This document shows, in pieces, positions 51,966 through 61,394 of a stretch of DNA of 64,000 nt. Below the pieces are notes generated by a model. It was not told where the DNA came from, made no database searches, and saw only the letters and a program-made list of their open reading frames with translations. The position numbers were made by a program, and so were the translations under genes. Each line of letters starts with the position of its first letter. Positions within the stretch are counted from its first letter, which is position 1. Source of the stretch: JBHHYU01 sp046757725 (GTDB lineage: Bacteria > Desulfobacterota > Binatia > UBA9968). The stretch is from assembly GCA_046757725.1 (NCBI GenBank), contig JBHHYU010000007.1, positions 3,678-67,677 on the forward strand, given 5' to 3'.

Positions 51966-52916
51966 GTGGAATCACGACAGGCAACGAGCATGAGTATCAT
52001 TATTCCCACAAGGGATCGATGCGAGACAGTAAAAGAGCTTCTGCAAAGCCTTAGCAAGCTGCGAGGTCTCGAAAGCATTCAGCCCGAGATTCTTATAGGA
52101 GATAACAATTCCAAAGACGGGACTTGGGAGTTGTTGCAAACGGAGGCCAAACAATTTCCCGTTCCGTTTTACCCAATGAAGATTTCTACTCCTGGAAAAT
52201 CGGCCGTCCTTAATGAGGCTATAGGTGTCGCTCGGGGTGAACTCCTGGCCTTTCTGGATGACGATGTGGTTGTGGAGCCAGGATGGCTTGAGTCCGTTCA
52301 ACGTTTTTTCCTGTCGACCTCCTACCAGGTCGCTCAGGGCATCATTCGTCTTCAATCTCCCGAAGCAACGGACAGCGATATTTTAAGTTTGCTCCAGCGC
52401 TATCGAACGGTTACGAATTTGGAATACTCGAACGGTGCCCAAGAGACCCGTTCTTTGAACGGGGCGAATTTTGCCCTTTATCGAAACGTCTTTGATCAGA
52501 TCGGCCGCTTTGACGAACGGCTTGGACCCGGGGTTTCGGGGACCTCGGAGGATATAGAGCTGGCACACCGTATCCGCCATGCAGGAACAAAAATAGGATA
52601 TATGAGAGAGTCCATTGTCTATCATAAGGTGGAACGGGCAAGGCTAACGGAGGCTTACTTTAAATTACACCACAGACGTCAAGGCCGAAGCCGGCTTTTA
52701 TTTCACAACCCCTCCATCGGGCGCATCCTTTGTGACCTGATCCGTGTTTCCGTTCAATACGGTTTCTATTTTCTCAAGAGAAACGAAAGGAAAAAATACC
52801 GCAGCAAAGGCCGTATCTACCATTACCTCGAGATGCTTTCAGTCAAATGCCAACGGCAGCAGAGGACTACAATCCAAGGAACGGGGTTCACTGGGAAAAA
52901 CCGAGCCCTTTTGTAG
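51966..52916 (+). CDS. family 2 glycosyltransferase
   Basis: A 316-residue GT-A inverting glycosyltransferase. SIIIPTRDRCETVKELLQSL, GDNNSKDGTWELL and FLDDDVVVEPGWLE (the DxD motif, about 96-109) are classic. The second acidic region is GTSEDIELAHRIRHAG. The GTG start has AAGGA upstream; the ATG eight codons later is an alternative. It reads away from the main polysaccharide run, and its 3' end overlaps the convergent lptD end by 29 bp. The acceptor is unknown. Confidence 0.9.
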   Translation: MESRQATSMSIIIPTRDRCETVKELLQSLSKLRGLESIQPEILIGDNNSKDGTWELLQTEAKQFPVPFYPMKISTPGKSAVLNEAIGVARGELLAFLDDDVVVEPGWLESVQRFFLSTSYQVAQGIIRLQSPEATDSDILSLLQRYRTVTNLEYSNGAQETRSLNGANFALYRNVFDQIGRFDERLGPGVSGTSEDIELAHRIRHAGTKIGYMRESIVYHKVERARLTEAYFKLHHRRQGRSRLLFHNPSIGRILCDLIRVSVQYGFYFLKRNERKKYRSKGRIYHYLEMLSVKCQRQQRTTIQGTGFTGKNRALL

Positions 52917-55227
52917 CGCTTCGAGGCGCTGAATTCTGCGAACCCAACCCCAGTAAGTTGAAATTAAATCCGAAACTCGTTTTGGAGGGATTGGTCGTCT
53001 TATTAACTGAGAAGGTGACGGTCCAGCACTCGCATTGGGAAAGAAGCTTGACTCCTATCCGGTTAGACGTAAATCGTGAGTCACGGGTATCGTACGTGGC
53101 ATTGTAGAGCCCCAAGAGGTAATCCGTAACGTGCACCAGGGCGTTGACGGCTACCTGCCCGAGAACATTACGGCTTATCTGCTTTTCATCGGGTAAAGTC
53201 GTAAGGTTTGCATTTTCCGCCAAGGGAGATAAAAAACTCCTCCGAATAAAGCGAAAGCTGAAGCCTAGCTGGTTCGGGCTCATAAAATCCGGGTCCAAAA
53301 CACGACGGGTAATGGGTCGAGGATCTGTCAGCGAGAGTCGGACTGCAGCCTGGGAAAACTGCCAGGGACCAGGATTGAGTCCCCCTTTGAAGCCTAAACT
53401 GACGTAATGCGTCGGTGTAAGTTTCAGGTCCATATCCAGATCGGACAAGCTATCCCCACCGTTCCTCTCCTTGTCGATGTCGTAGCTCATGGCAACTCTT
53501 AACCGTCCCAACTCCCGCACATCACCCAGCGGAGAACTGGTTAAAAGCTCCACCGTCTGATCAGTCGGCTTAGGTCCCGGGCCAGGCGCAAATTTCCCCC
53601 AGAGACGGTTGGTCAGAGAGAAGGTCAAAAGGTTCCTCCGGTTGATCCGATCAATGCCATCGAAAACGGGAATATCCCGTTGTCGAGCACCTGGGATAAA
53701 AAAGTAGCTCAGTTCCGGCTCAATGGCATGCTTGATTTTCTTGAGTCCTGACCCACCCCAGTTGAAAACATGTCCGATGGATGTACCTAGCTTAGTTTTG
53801 ATCTCCACAAGTTCCCTGGAATTATTCTGATCAAACGAACCGCCGCTGGTGTTATAGAGATGATACGCCGTCTCTCGAAGCGCTAAATCAAAAGAGCCCA
53901 AAAGATAAGGGATTAATCTAAAAGGTACAACGAGCTCCGGCCGGAGATCGAAACGCAGTCCGTCCGCCCCTGTCTTTCTCACATAGTTAACACCTTCAGC
54001 ACGCCAGCGAAGCTCAATAGGTGATTCAGCCAGGGCCTTCCAACCCCAGAAGGATAATCTTGGAGTTTGATGAAGGGTTCCCCGGTCAGGTTGGATGAAA
54101 TCTTGAAAAAATTTCGTCTCTCCTTGGAAATGCATATCTCCCCAGCTTTTGAAGATACCCAAGCGCGATCGATCAAAACGGCTTCTGCGAATATCCGCCT
54201 CCCGGGTGGTGTTGAGATCAAACCGGTCGACCAGTTCCCTGGTAAAGAGGTCGTCGCTGACGGCAAAGATATCGCTATACGTTTCCCAGCCTGAAGAGCT
54301 CATGTGATGATGCGTCGCAATCACGCTCCAGCGGTTTTGGGGAATATCCTGGTCGGTAATGGTCCGATCCCCAATGTCATCATTGGCGTTATTCCGCCAA
54401 GCCTCACTAAAATACGACAAGTTCAACTCGGCTTGAGCATGCTGATTCAGAACGGTTCGCACCTGCCCCAGGACACCGACCCGTGACCGGGTTTCCACGT
54501 CCGCGCTGAACGTGGCATCCGTGTTTTTGGATATGGCCCAGAAAAAGGGTTGTTGGATTCTAAAGTCGTCTATACTTGAAAACCCAATCTTAGGAATGAG
54601 AAAACCGGTTTTTCTCTCGGTCCTTAGAGGGAACCAGGCGTAAGGCAGATAAAAAACAGGAACGTCCATGATATAGAAGGTCCCACGCTTGATAATCCCA
54701 GTCCCGTCTTCTTGAAGATCGACCTCATCAGCCCCAATCTTCCAGTGGGGAGCGCCAGACTCACAGAGGCAAGTCGTGAAAAACCCTTCGTCGATATGAT
54801 AACTTTGACCGGAAAGTTTCTTGAAGCGTTCTCCGCGGACCTTGAGATGGCGCTGTATAAAAAAGATGTCCCCGTTTGTAATCTCCCCTGTTTCCCGCTC
54901 GAGATTGAGCCGTGCCCTTTCTGCCTTGAGAGTACCTTGAGGGTCGTCTACTGAGACCTTACCTGTTGCCTCCACGTCCTGGGTTCTTCGATTTACCTGG
55001 ACCTCATCAGCTTTTAACGTGGTCTCTCCCCGTATAACCTCTACGTTGCCCGTAGCCTCCACCTTCACCCCTCCATCTTTTACGGATAGATGGTCCGCCG
55101 TGATGTTTATTTTTTTTTCTTCCTTACCGCCTGATGATTGGACCGCTTGCCCGAGCGCTGGAACGGTCTGAAATAAGAATAGCGAAAGACCCAGTCCAAA
55201 AGCGGCGTATGTGTGTTGAAATACCAT
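52888..55227 (-). CDS. lptD: LptD (OstA) LPS-assembly outer-membrane protein
   Basis: Outer-membrane translocon that places lipopolysaccharide in the outer leaflet; 779 residues. The signal peptide (about 1-27) is followed by an OstA N-terminal domain (KINITADHLSVKDGGVKVEATGNVEV and its repeats, about 38-120). A long beta-barrel follows, with PVFYLPYAWFPLRTERKTGFLIP near 190-215 and an LptD C-terminal signature. Only one of the usual cysteines is obvious in the N-terminal half (TCLCES, about 153-158). It starts 4 bp after folC and is the last gene of a long minus-strand series. Its presence shows the organism has an LPS-bearing outer membrane. Confidence 0.93.
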   Translation of the reverse strand: MVFQHTYAAFGLGLSLFLFQTVPALGQAVQSSGGKEEKKINITADHLSVKDGGVKVEATGNVEVIRGETTLKADEVQVNRRTQDVEATGKVSVDDPQGTLKAERARLNLERETGEITNGDIFFIQRHLKVRGERFKKLSGQSYHIDEGFFTTCLCESGAPHWKIGADEVDLQEDGTGIIKRGTFYIMDVPVFYLPYAWFPLRTERKTGFLIPKIGFSSIDDFRIQQPFFWAISKNTDATFSADVETRSRVGVLGQVRTVLNQHAQAELNLSYFSEAWRNNANDDIGDRTITDQDIPQNRWSVIATHHHMSSSGWETYSDIFAVSDDLFTRELVDRFDLNTTREADIRRSRFDRSRLGIFKSWGDMHFQGETKFFQDFIQPDRGTLHQTPRLSFWGWKALAESPIELRWRAEGVNYVRKTGADGLRFDLRPELVVPFRLIPYLLGSFDLALRETAYHLYNTSGGSFDQNNSRELVEIKTKLGTSIGHVFNWGGSGLKKIKHAIEPELSYFFIPGARQRDIPVFDGIDRINRRNLLTFSLTNRLWGKFAPGPGPKPTDQTVELLTSSPLGDVRELGRLRVAMSYDIDKERNGGDSLSDLDMDLKLTPTHYVSLGFKGGLNPGPWQFSQAAVRLSLTDPRPITRRVLDPDFMSPNQLGFSFRFIRRSFLSPLAENANLTTLPDEKQISRNVLGQVAVNALVHVTDYLLGLYNATYDTRDSRFTSNRIGVKLLSQCECWTVTFSVNKTTNPSKTSFGFNFNLLGLGSQNSAPRSATKGLGFSQ

Positions 55228-55231
55228 TTGA

Positions 55232-56542
55232 CTACGAGCTGGCTATGGCAACCGGCGTTTCCGCCGATTCCCTATCCGCCATGTCGGCAAGGAAAGGTCT
55301 CACTTCCCCCAAGAGATAGAGAGATCCCGCCACAAGGATAGTTTGATCTGACTTCGCGCCCCGAATCAGGAACCGAATGGCCTCCCTCGGATCGTCGATG
55401 ACGGCCATGGGTATTTCCTTGGGAACGGCCTCTGTTAGTCGCCTTGGATCTGCGCACTGTTTCATGGGGACCCGGGTCAAAACGATTTCACTGGTCACAG
55501 CCGCAAGTTCCCGCAGCATCAAGTGCCAATCCTTATCTCTCATCGCGGCAAATAGCAGCTTGACTTTTTTTAATCCCTGAAAACTCCGGATCTCATTAAC
55601 CAGCGCCTTGGTGCCCCCCCCGTTGTGAGCTCCATCCAAGATTACCGTAGGGTGGCGCAGAATCCACTCAAAACGCCCCGGCCAGAAGACCGTATCGAGG
55701 CCCTTACGCACCGAGGCCTCACTTACCGGAAAATCTCCATGTATGACCTCTAATGCGCCAAGGACAAGCGCGGCATTGTCTCGCTCGTACTGCCCTCGAA
55801 GCGCTAGTGTAAGGTCCTGTAAATGCCACTTCAATCCTTTATAGTCGAAGAGACCGCCTTCTTTCAAACTCAAAGAGAAGTCCCTCCCAAAAAAATAGCT
55901 TTCCGATCCCTTTGTCTCAGCCACCCCTAGAAAAAAATCTGCCAACTCTTGAGATAAAGAACCGCATACCACCGGGGTACCAGCTTTTATGATGCCACCC
56001 TTCTCGCGGGCAATCGAGAGAAGATCAGCACCGAGATACGCCTCATGGTCCCTGGAAATGTTTGTGATAATGGAGGCCCGAGGGAGAACAAGATTCGTCG
56101 CATCGCATCTTCCTCCCAACCCTACCTCTACCACAGCCAGCTCAACCTTTCGGCTGGCAAAATAGACTAGAGCCATCACCGTGACAAACTCAAAGAAAGT
56201 AAGGGAAATCCCCTCTTTTACCGTTCGACGCTTCACGGTCTCTGCCAGCTCAATGACTTCCCCTGGTGAAATTTCGTGCTCTCCCACCCGGATACGCTCC
56301 GTAAACGAGACCACATGGGGCGACGTGTAAAGTGCAACGTGATAGCCCTCAGCGGAAAGAATGCGGTGTAACATCGCCGCGGTAGAACCTTTTCCATTCG
56401 TACCGGCAATATGAAGAGCAGGATAACGCCGTTGCGGATAGCCGAAAAGAGAGAGGGCCTGTTCCATACGATGGAGTCGCAGGTCAATCGAACCTCCACG
56501 AAGATTGAAGATATAGTTGAGCGTTTCTGAATAAGATAGCAT
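55232..56542 (-). CDS. folC: bifunctional folylpolyglutamate/dihydrofolate synthase
   Basis: Mur-ligase-type enzyme of 436 residues that adds glutamate to folates. The ATP loop is HIAGTNGKGSTAAM (about 44-57). VVEVGLGGRCDATN and ITNISRDHEAYLG (about 138-175) are family motifs, with GRFEWILRHPTVILDGAHN near 288-306 in the C-terminal domain. It follows trpA by 140 bp on the same strand. Its neighbour is lptD rather than the accD or dedD seen in many relatives. Confidence 0.94.
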   Translation of the reverse strand: MLSYSETLNYIFNLRGGSIDLRLHRMEQALSLFGYPQRRYPALHIAGTNGKGSTAAMLHRILSAEGYHVALYTSPHVVSFTERIRVGEHEISPGEVIELAETVKRRTVKEGISLTFFEFVTVMALVYFASRKVELAVVEVGLGGRCDATNLVLPRASIITNISRDHEAYLGADLLSIAREKGGIIKAGTPVVCGSLSQELADFFLGVAETKGSESYFFGRDFSLSLKEGGLFDYKGLKWHLQDLTLALRGQYERDNAALVLGALEVIHGDFPVSEASVRKGLDTVFWPGRFEWILRHPTVILDGAHNGGGTKALVNEIRSFQGLKKVKLLFAAMRDKDWHLMLRELAAVTSEIVLTRVPMKQCADPRRLTEAVPKEIPMAVIDDPREAIRFLIRGAKSDQTILVAGSLYLLGEVRPFLADMADRESAETPVAIASS

Positions 56543-56564
56543 GTGATACTCTAATAGGTACTTA

Positions 56565-56606
56565 AGTCAGCCACCAGCGATTAATTTTCGGCCATCAGCA
56601 ATTAGG
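56565..56606. repeat. degenerate heptanucleotide tandem repeat
   Basis: Six 7-bp units (AGTCAGC, CACCAGC, GATTAAT and so on; CATCAGC recurs at 56593-56599) fill part of the 140-bp trpA-folC gap. On the minus strand the core reads GCTGATG and GCTGGTG, the same family as at 18171 and 60248. No terminator or gene is seen in the gap. Confidence 0.5.
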
Positions 56607-56682
56607 CAACAAAATTAGGCTAAAAGGTCCTTTTCATTCCTGCCTCCCCTCGGGCGGCCAATTGATAGCTCACCGCTGGGAA

Positions 56683-57498
56683 CTAATAACGCGCCTTTGA
56701 GACCTGCTTCATTGCCCTTTTTAGCCGAGCTACAAAGGCACCTGCGCGTCTTACCTTTTCCTGAGTTTTCTTTGCCCTTTTCACTATCTCTATCAAGGCG
56801 CTCCCCACCACGGCCGCATCTGCAAATGAAGCGACCCTAGCTGCCTGTTCAGGAGTTGAGATGCCGAATCCAACCCCGACGGGAAGAGTGGTGTATCGCC
56901 GAACCCGGGCTACCTCGGTAGACAGAGAGTCCTCAAATCGCCGGCGTACACCCGTCACCCCGGTTACAGAGACATAGTAAAGAAACCCTCGGCCCCTTCG
57001 AGCTACCAGCTGGATACGCCCAGCATTACTGGTAGGCGCCAAAAGATATATGATATCCAACCCTTGTGCATCCGTCCAGTATCTTAGCTCATCGCTCTCC
57101 TCCGGTGGAAGATCCACGCACAGGACACCGTCCATGCCGGCAGCTTTAGCCTCCCGGGTGAACCGCCTGACACCGTAACGGAAAAAAGGGTTGTAATAGC
57201 CGAAAAGGATTAGCGGAATCTTTGAACCTCGGCGAAACTCCTTGACCATCTCCAAGATGCGAGGGAGCGATGTACCGCTTTGCAACGCACGCTCTGACGC
57301 TCGCTGAATAGTTGGTCCATCCGCCATAGGATCAGAAAAGGGGACCCCCAATTCGATACAGTCGGCACCGCTCAGCTCTAGCACTTGTAAAAGCCTTAAG
57401 GTGGTGCGGATATCAGGATCTCCAGCCGTAATAAATGGGATCAACGCGGCTTCGCCACGACGTTTCAGAACAGTAAATTTTTCCTCAATCCGATTCAT
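56683..57498 (-). CDS. trpA: tryptophan synthase alpha subunit
   Basis: Cleaves indole-3-glycerol phosphate to indole in the last step of tryptophan synthesis; 271 residues from the ATG at 57498. The catalytic Glu49 is in GADCIELGVPFSDP and Asp60 in MADGPTIQ, at the standard positions. GGVGFGIST-type phosphate binding is seen in VGVGFGISTPEQA. The last 15 residues are strongly basic. A 68-bp gap separates it from trpB. Confidence 0.95.
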   Translation of the reverse strand: MNRIEEKFTVLKRRGEAALIPFITAGDPDIRTTLRLLQVLELSGADCIELGVPFSDPMADGPTIQRASERALQSGTSLPRILEMVKEFRRGSKIPLILFGYYNPFFRYGVRRFTREAKAAGMDGVLCVDLPPEESDELRYWTDAQGLDIIYLLAPTSNAGRIQLVARRGRGFLYYVSVTGVTGVRRRFEDSLSTEVARVRRYTTLPVGVGFGISTPEQAARVASFADAAVVGSALIEIVKRAKKTQEKVRRAGAFVARLKRAMKQVSKARY

Positions 57499-57566
57499 GG
57501 CAACCCAAACAAGAGGTAACAACGCTTACCTCAATAAAGCCTTAGCTGTTCCTGCCTCCTCAGCCG

Positions 57567-58787
57567 CTAAATGCTCACTCCGAGATAGTCTCCCACGGTA
57601 TTCATATCCTTATCTCCCCTGCCGGAAAGGTTGACAATGACCAACTGTTTTTTTCCGAGCTGCGGGGCAAGCCGGATCACCGCTGCCACCGCATGGGCGC
57701 TTTCCAAAGCCGGGATGATGCCTTCCACCTCTGCCAATAGTTTGAGGGCTGCCACCGCCTCCTTATCGGTGGCCGAGACAAATTGCACCCTCCCTTCATC
57801 TCGGAGAAAACTAAGCTCCGGGCCTACCCCCGGGTAATCGAGTCCCGCGGCGATGGAGTGAGTATGGAGGATCTGTCCTGCTCGGTCCTGGAGGAGATAG
57901 CTCTTGCTCCCGTGCAGGACACCTACTCTGCCTCCAAGGACAGACGCGGCGTGGTGCCCACTGCTGAGTCCTAACCCCGCCGCTTCGACCCCAATCATCT
58001 TGACTTGCCGATCCTTTCGGAAGGGATAAAAGAGCCCCATGGAATTGCTTCCCCCTCCTACACAAGCCACCAAGTAATTCGGAAGGCGTCCTTCTCGTGC
58101 CAGCATCTGTTTCCTCGCCTCCTGTCCAATAACGGACTGAAAATCACGTACCATCATAGGATAGGGATGGGGCCCGGCTACAGAACCGATAAGATAGTAG
58201 GTGGTCCGAACATAAGTAACCCAATCTCTGAGGGCTTCGTTCATCGCATCCTTTAACGTGCGGCTTCCAGATTCCACGACTCTGACTTTGGCCCCGAGGA
58301 GTTTCATCCGAAAGACGTTCAACGATTGCCGTTCGACGTCTTCTTGACCCATAAAGATTTCGCATTCCAGGCCGAACCTTGCAGCTACAGTGGCCGTAGC
58401 CACACCGTGCTGCCCTGCACCTGTTTCGGCGATGATTCTTTTTTTTTGCATTCTGTCCGCCAAGAGTGCCTGACCCAAGGTGTTGTTGATTTTATGAGCC
58501 CCGGTATGACAAAGATCCTCTCGCTTGAAATAGACCTTCGCTCCCTTCAGAAACTTGGTGAGGCGTTCTGCAAAATAAAGGGGGGTCTCTCTGCCGGCAT
58601 ACTCGTGTAGATAATGGTGAAACTCCCTACGAAAGCGGGCATCGCGCCGAACCTGAGCATAGGCTTTGTCCAGTTCAAGCAGGGCCGGCATAAGGGTCTC
58701 CGAGACATACCGACCTCCGTAGATACCGAAGTGACCTCGTTTATTCGGCACCCTTGGCAGCAAGAAGAAATTCCTTGAGTTTCCCAT
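57567..58787 (-). CDS. trpB: tryptophan synthase beta subunit
   Basis: PLP enzyme that condenses indole with serine; 406 residues. Lys99 in HTGAHKINNTLGQ binds PLP and the phosphate loop is CVGGGSNSMG (about 240). The start is uncertain: the ATG at 58787 makes a 47-bp overlap with trpF, while a GTG at 58751 (protein begins M-P-N-K-R-G-H-F) would nearly remove it. The family's conserved part begins at GHFGIYGGRYV, which both include. This is the ordinary TrpB1 type. Confidence 0.96.
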   Translation of the reverse strand: MGNSRNFFLLPRVPNKRGHFGIYGGRYVSETLMPALLELDKAYAQVRRDARFRREFHHYLHEYAGRETPLYFAERLTKFLKGAKVYFKREDLCHTGAHKINNTLGQALLADRMQKKRIIAETGAGQHGVATATVAARFGLECEIFMGQEDVERQSLNVFRMKLLGAKVRVVESGSRTLKDAMNEALRDWVTYVRTTYYLIGSVAGPHPYPMMVRDFQSVIGQEARKQMLAREGRLPNYLVACVGGGSNSMGLFYPFRKDRQVKMIGVEAAGLGLSSGHHAASVLGGRVGVLHGSKSYLLQDRAGQILHTHSIAAGLDYPGVGPELSFLRDEGRVQFVSATDKEAVAALKLLAEVEGIIPALESAHAVAAVIRLAPQLGKKQLVIVNLSGRGDKDMNTVGDYLGVSI

Positions 58788-59373
58788 GATCTTTGATACC
58801 CGGCCTCGCCTCTACGCCGGTACAGACGTCCACCCCATAGGGATGAAGGCGCTGAATGGCCTCTCTAACATTTTGTGTGTCCAGCCCTCCGGCAAGAATT
58901 AGCTTGTCCACTTTCAACCCTTGCAGCCAACTCCATGGGAAGGACAGACCTGATCCGCCGTAACCAGGGGCCCAAGAGTCCAGGAGATAAAAGTCGGCAG
59001 GAAACCCCCTCATAGCGCCTAAGGATTCCCGATCCTTGACGCGAAAGGCCTTGATGACTTTAAACTCCCTCCACCCACGGCAGTATTCCGGGCTTTCTTC
59101 CCCGTGAAACTGTAGACCGCTAAACGCCTGCCTGTCCGCAGCGAGACGACTGGTGCTCAGGATCTCCTGAACTCTCGCCCTGGGCTCATTGACAAAGAGC
59201 GCTATGTTACAGACGTGTGGGGGCAGTTCTGTAAGAATCAATCGGGCATGCTCGGGAGAGACGAAGCGTTGGCTCGCAGAATAAAAGTTAAAGCCCAAGG
59301 CATCCGCACCGAGTTCTACGGCCTTTAGGGCGTCTTTTAAATTTGTTATTCCACAAACTTTAACCTTGACCAT
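58741..59373 (-). CDS. trpF: phosphoribosylanthranilate isomerase
   Basis: Third enzyme of tryptophan synthesis, an Amadori isomerase of 210 residues. VKVCGITNLKDALKAVELGADALGFNFY (first 30 residues) carries the catalytic Cys. The general acid lies in the later strand LLDSWAPGYGGSG and the phosphate sites in ILAGGLDTQNV and GVDVCTGVEARPG. It overlaps trpB and lies 78 bp after trpC; that gap shows another weak 7-bp-periodic stretch near 59385. Confidence 0.95.
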   Translation of the reverse strand: MVKVKVCGITNLKDALKAVELGADALGFNFYSASQRFVSPEHARLILTELPPHVCNIALFVNEPRARVQEILSTSRLAADRQAFSGLQFHGEESPEYCRGWREFKVIKAFRVKDRESLGAMRGFPADFYLLDSWAPGYGGSGLSFPWSWLQGLKVDKLILAGGLDTQNVREAIQRLHPYGVDVCTGVEARPGIKDHGKLKEFLLAAKGAE

Positions 59374-59451
59374 AGTGATGTTGTACTCGTTTCTCGTCTC
59401 CGTGATGGGATGTACGTGCTAAACGCGCGGTTCTCGCAAACAGGCTACGAG

Positions 59452-60222
59452 TCACAATAAGAGTTCTTTCAGCTTCGCCCCTGGATCTGAGGCATACATC
59501 AATGTCTCACCCACCAAAAAGTTGTGCACCCCTAGAGCCTCTAATCTGCTGATCTGTTTCACGCTTTCAATGCCGCTCTCGCAAACCACCAGTTTACCGC
59601 TTGGGATGATGGGCATTAACTGTTCCGTGGTCTCTATTTTTACTTCGAAGGTCCGTAAATCGCGGTTATTGATCCCGATCAACTCGCACTCTGCTTTGAG
59701 AGCGCATTCAAGCTCCGCCTCAGAATGGACCTCTACCAGTGCATCCAGGGAAAGGGAGGCAGCCTCATGCTTGAGCTCTTGAAGAAAGACGGGATCAAGC
59801 AGTGCAGCGATAAACAAGACCGCATCGGCTCCGAAACTCCTAGCCTCAATCAGCTGATATTCATCCACGATGAAATCCTTGCGCAGAAGGGGTAACGAGA
59901 CTACCTCTCTGATCTGCTCTAAATAGAAAAGGCTTCCTTGGAAAAAGCGCTCTTCTGTCAGGACCGAGAGAGCGCTTGCTCCATTAACGGCAAAACCACT
60001 TGCGATTTTCACAGCGTCGAATTCTTTCCGAATAAGTCCCTTGGACGGCGAAGCCTTTTTTACCTCAGCAATGATATGGCGCGAATCTCCTCGTAAACTC
60101 TCTTGAAATCCCCTGCGAGGAAGATTGAACAAGGGACGATCCTGAAGGGCTGAGCGTGTCAGTCGGCGCTGCCGCCTTTTAACTTCCTCACGGACATGTT
60201 TGACGATAGTATCCAAAAACAT
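59452..60222 (-). CDS. trpC: indole-3-glycerol phosphate synthase
   Basis: Fourth step of tryptophan synthesis, a 256-residue TIM barrel. IIAEVKKASPSKGLIR (about 50-65) holds the first catalytic Lys. LPLLRKDFIVDEYQLIEARSFGADAVLFIAA contains the second Lys and Glu, and IGINNRDLRTFEV the third strand. It is separate from trpF, unlike the E. coli fusion. It follows trpD by 60 bp. Confidence 0.95.
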   Translation of the reverse strand: MFLDTIVKHVREEVKRRQRRLTRSALQDRPLFNLPRRGFQESLRGDSRHIIAEVKKASPSKGLIRKEFDAVKIASGFAVNGASALSVLTEERFFQGSLFYLEQIREVVSLPLLRKDFIVDEYQLIEARSFGADAVLFIAALLDPVFLQELKHEAASLSLDALVEVHSEAELECALKAECELIGINNRDLRTFEVKIETTEQLMPIIPSGKLVVCESGIESVKQISRLEALGVHNFLVGETLMYASDPGAKLKELLL

Positions 60223-60247
60223 GATTTTTAACTATCAACCAAATCAA

Positions 60248-60276
60248 ACTGACCGCTGATCTTCGGATGGCTGACC
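60248..60276. repeat. heptanucleotide-periodic segment
   Basis: ACTGACC and GCTGATC stand head to tail (60248-60261), followed by TTCGGAT and GGCTGAC with a one-base phase slip. It fills most of the trpD-trpC gap. The shared GCTGAT core links it to 18171 and 56565. Confidence 0.4.
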
Positions 60277-60281
60277 ACTTA

Positions 60282-61301
60282 CTATTGGCCACCATGGCTC
60301 ATCTTGATCAACAGCTCCAGCTTTTTTTGAGCCTGCCCGGAATCAATCGAGTCCATGGCAAGACCTATTCCTTGACCGATAGACTCAGCTGCACCGCTAA
60401 TATAGAAGGCAGCCCCACTATTAAGCAGTACCATGTCCCGTTTAGGCCCCCTCTCGCCCTGGAGAACTGCTCTGAGAGCCTCCGCACATTCGTCAGGACT
60501 ACCCCCGTGAAGATCCTCCAGGTGACATCTCTTAAGCCCGAGTTCCTCAGGCAGAAGGGTATAATGACTCACCTGACCGTCCCGGAGTTCTGACACGTCG
60601 GTGGGCCCACAGAGAGAGATTTCATCCAATCCGTCTACCCCGTGAACGACCATGGCTCTGAGAGTCCCTAAATTGTTCAAGACCTGGGCAATCAACGAGG
60701 TCAACTGCCCGTCGTAGATACCGACAAGCTGATGAGTCGCCCCCGCCGGATTTGTCAGAGGACCTAATAGATTGAAGATCGTTCTAACGCCTATTTCCCG
60801 GCGCGGCTGGACAGCATACTTCATTGCCTCGTGGAGGAGCGGTGCAAAAAGAAAACCAATCCCGATCTGCTCGAGACATTGCCGAACTCTCTCTCTAGGG
60901 ACATCAATCTTAACCCCTAAGGCGGCCAGTACGTCGGCGCTACCTGACTGACTAGAGACTGAACGGTTCCCGTGTTTGGCTACCGTGACTCCGGCACCGG
61001 CGACAACAAAGGCAGCGGTTGTGGAGATATTAAAAGTTGCCTTCTGATCCCCACCGGTGCCGCACGTATCGATGATACAATCCGACTTAACTTTTATGTG
61101 ATGGGCCTTCTCCCGCATCACCCGTGCCGCCCCTGTGATCTCCTGCACCGTCTCTCCCTTCATCCGCAGTGCAGTGAGAAAAGAAGCAACTTGAGAAGCG
61201 GTAGCCTCTCCACTCATGATTTGATTCATGACCGAAGTCATCTCTTCTTCAGAAAGGTCGACCCGGTCGATCAACCTTGCAACGGCTTCTCGAATGTTCA
61301 T
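60282..61301 (-). CDS. trpD: anthranilate phosphoribosyltransferase
   Basis: Second step of tryptophan synthesis; 339 residues from the ATG at 61301 (a GTG lies one codon upstream). DTCGTGGDQKATFNIST (about 78-94) binds PRPP, and AKHGNRSVSSQSGSADVLAALG is the next standard motif. It is not fused to trpG. trpE and trpG are not in the window. It lies 93 bp after the SPOR-domain gene. Confidence 0.96.
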   Translation of the reverse strand: MNIREAVARLIDRVDLSEEEMTSVMNQIMSGEATASQVASFLTALRMKGETVQEITGAARVMREKAHHIKVKSDCIIDTCGTGGDQKATFNISTTAAFVVAGAGVTVAKHGNRSVSSQSGSADVLAALGVKIDVPRERVRQCLEQIGIGFLFAPLLHEAMKYAVQPRREIGVRTIFNLLGPLTNPAGATHQLVGIYDGQLTSLIAQVLNNLGTLRAMVVHGVDGLDEISLCGPTDVSELRDGQVSHYTLLPEELGLKRCHLEDLHGGSPDECAEALRAVLQGERGPKRDMVLLNSGAAFYISGAAESIGQGIGLAMDSIDSGQAQKKLELLIKMSHGGQ

Positions 61302-61394
61302 CACGCTAAACCACCAAGCTGCCAGTCCCCTGTCCGCCTATGTCTGTTTCTGTACTCGATGGACGGATTCACAATGCATGTCTTTCTGAGTGCA

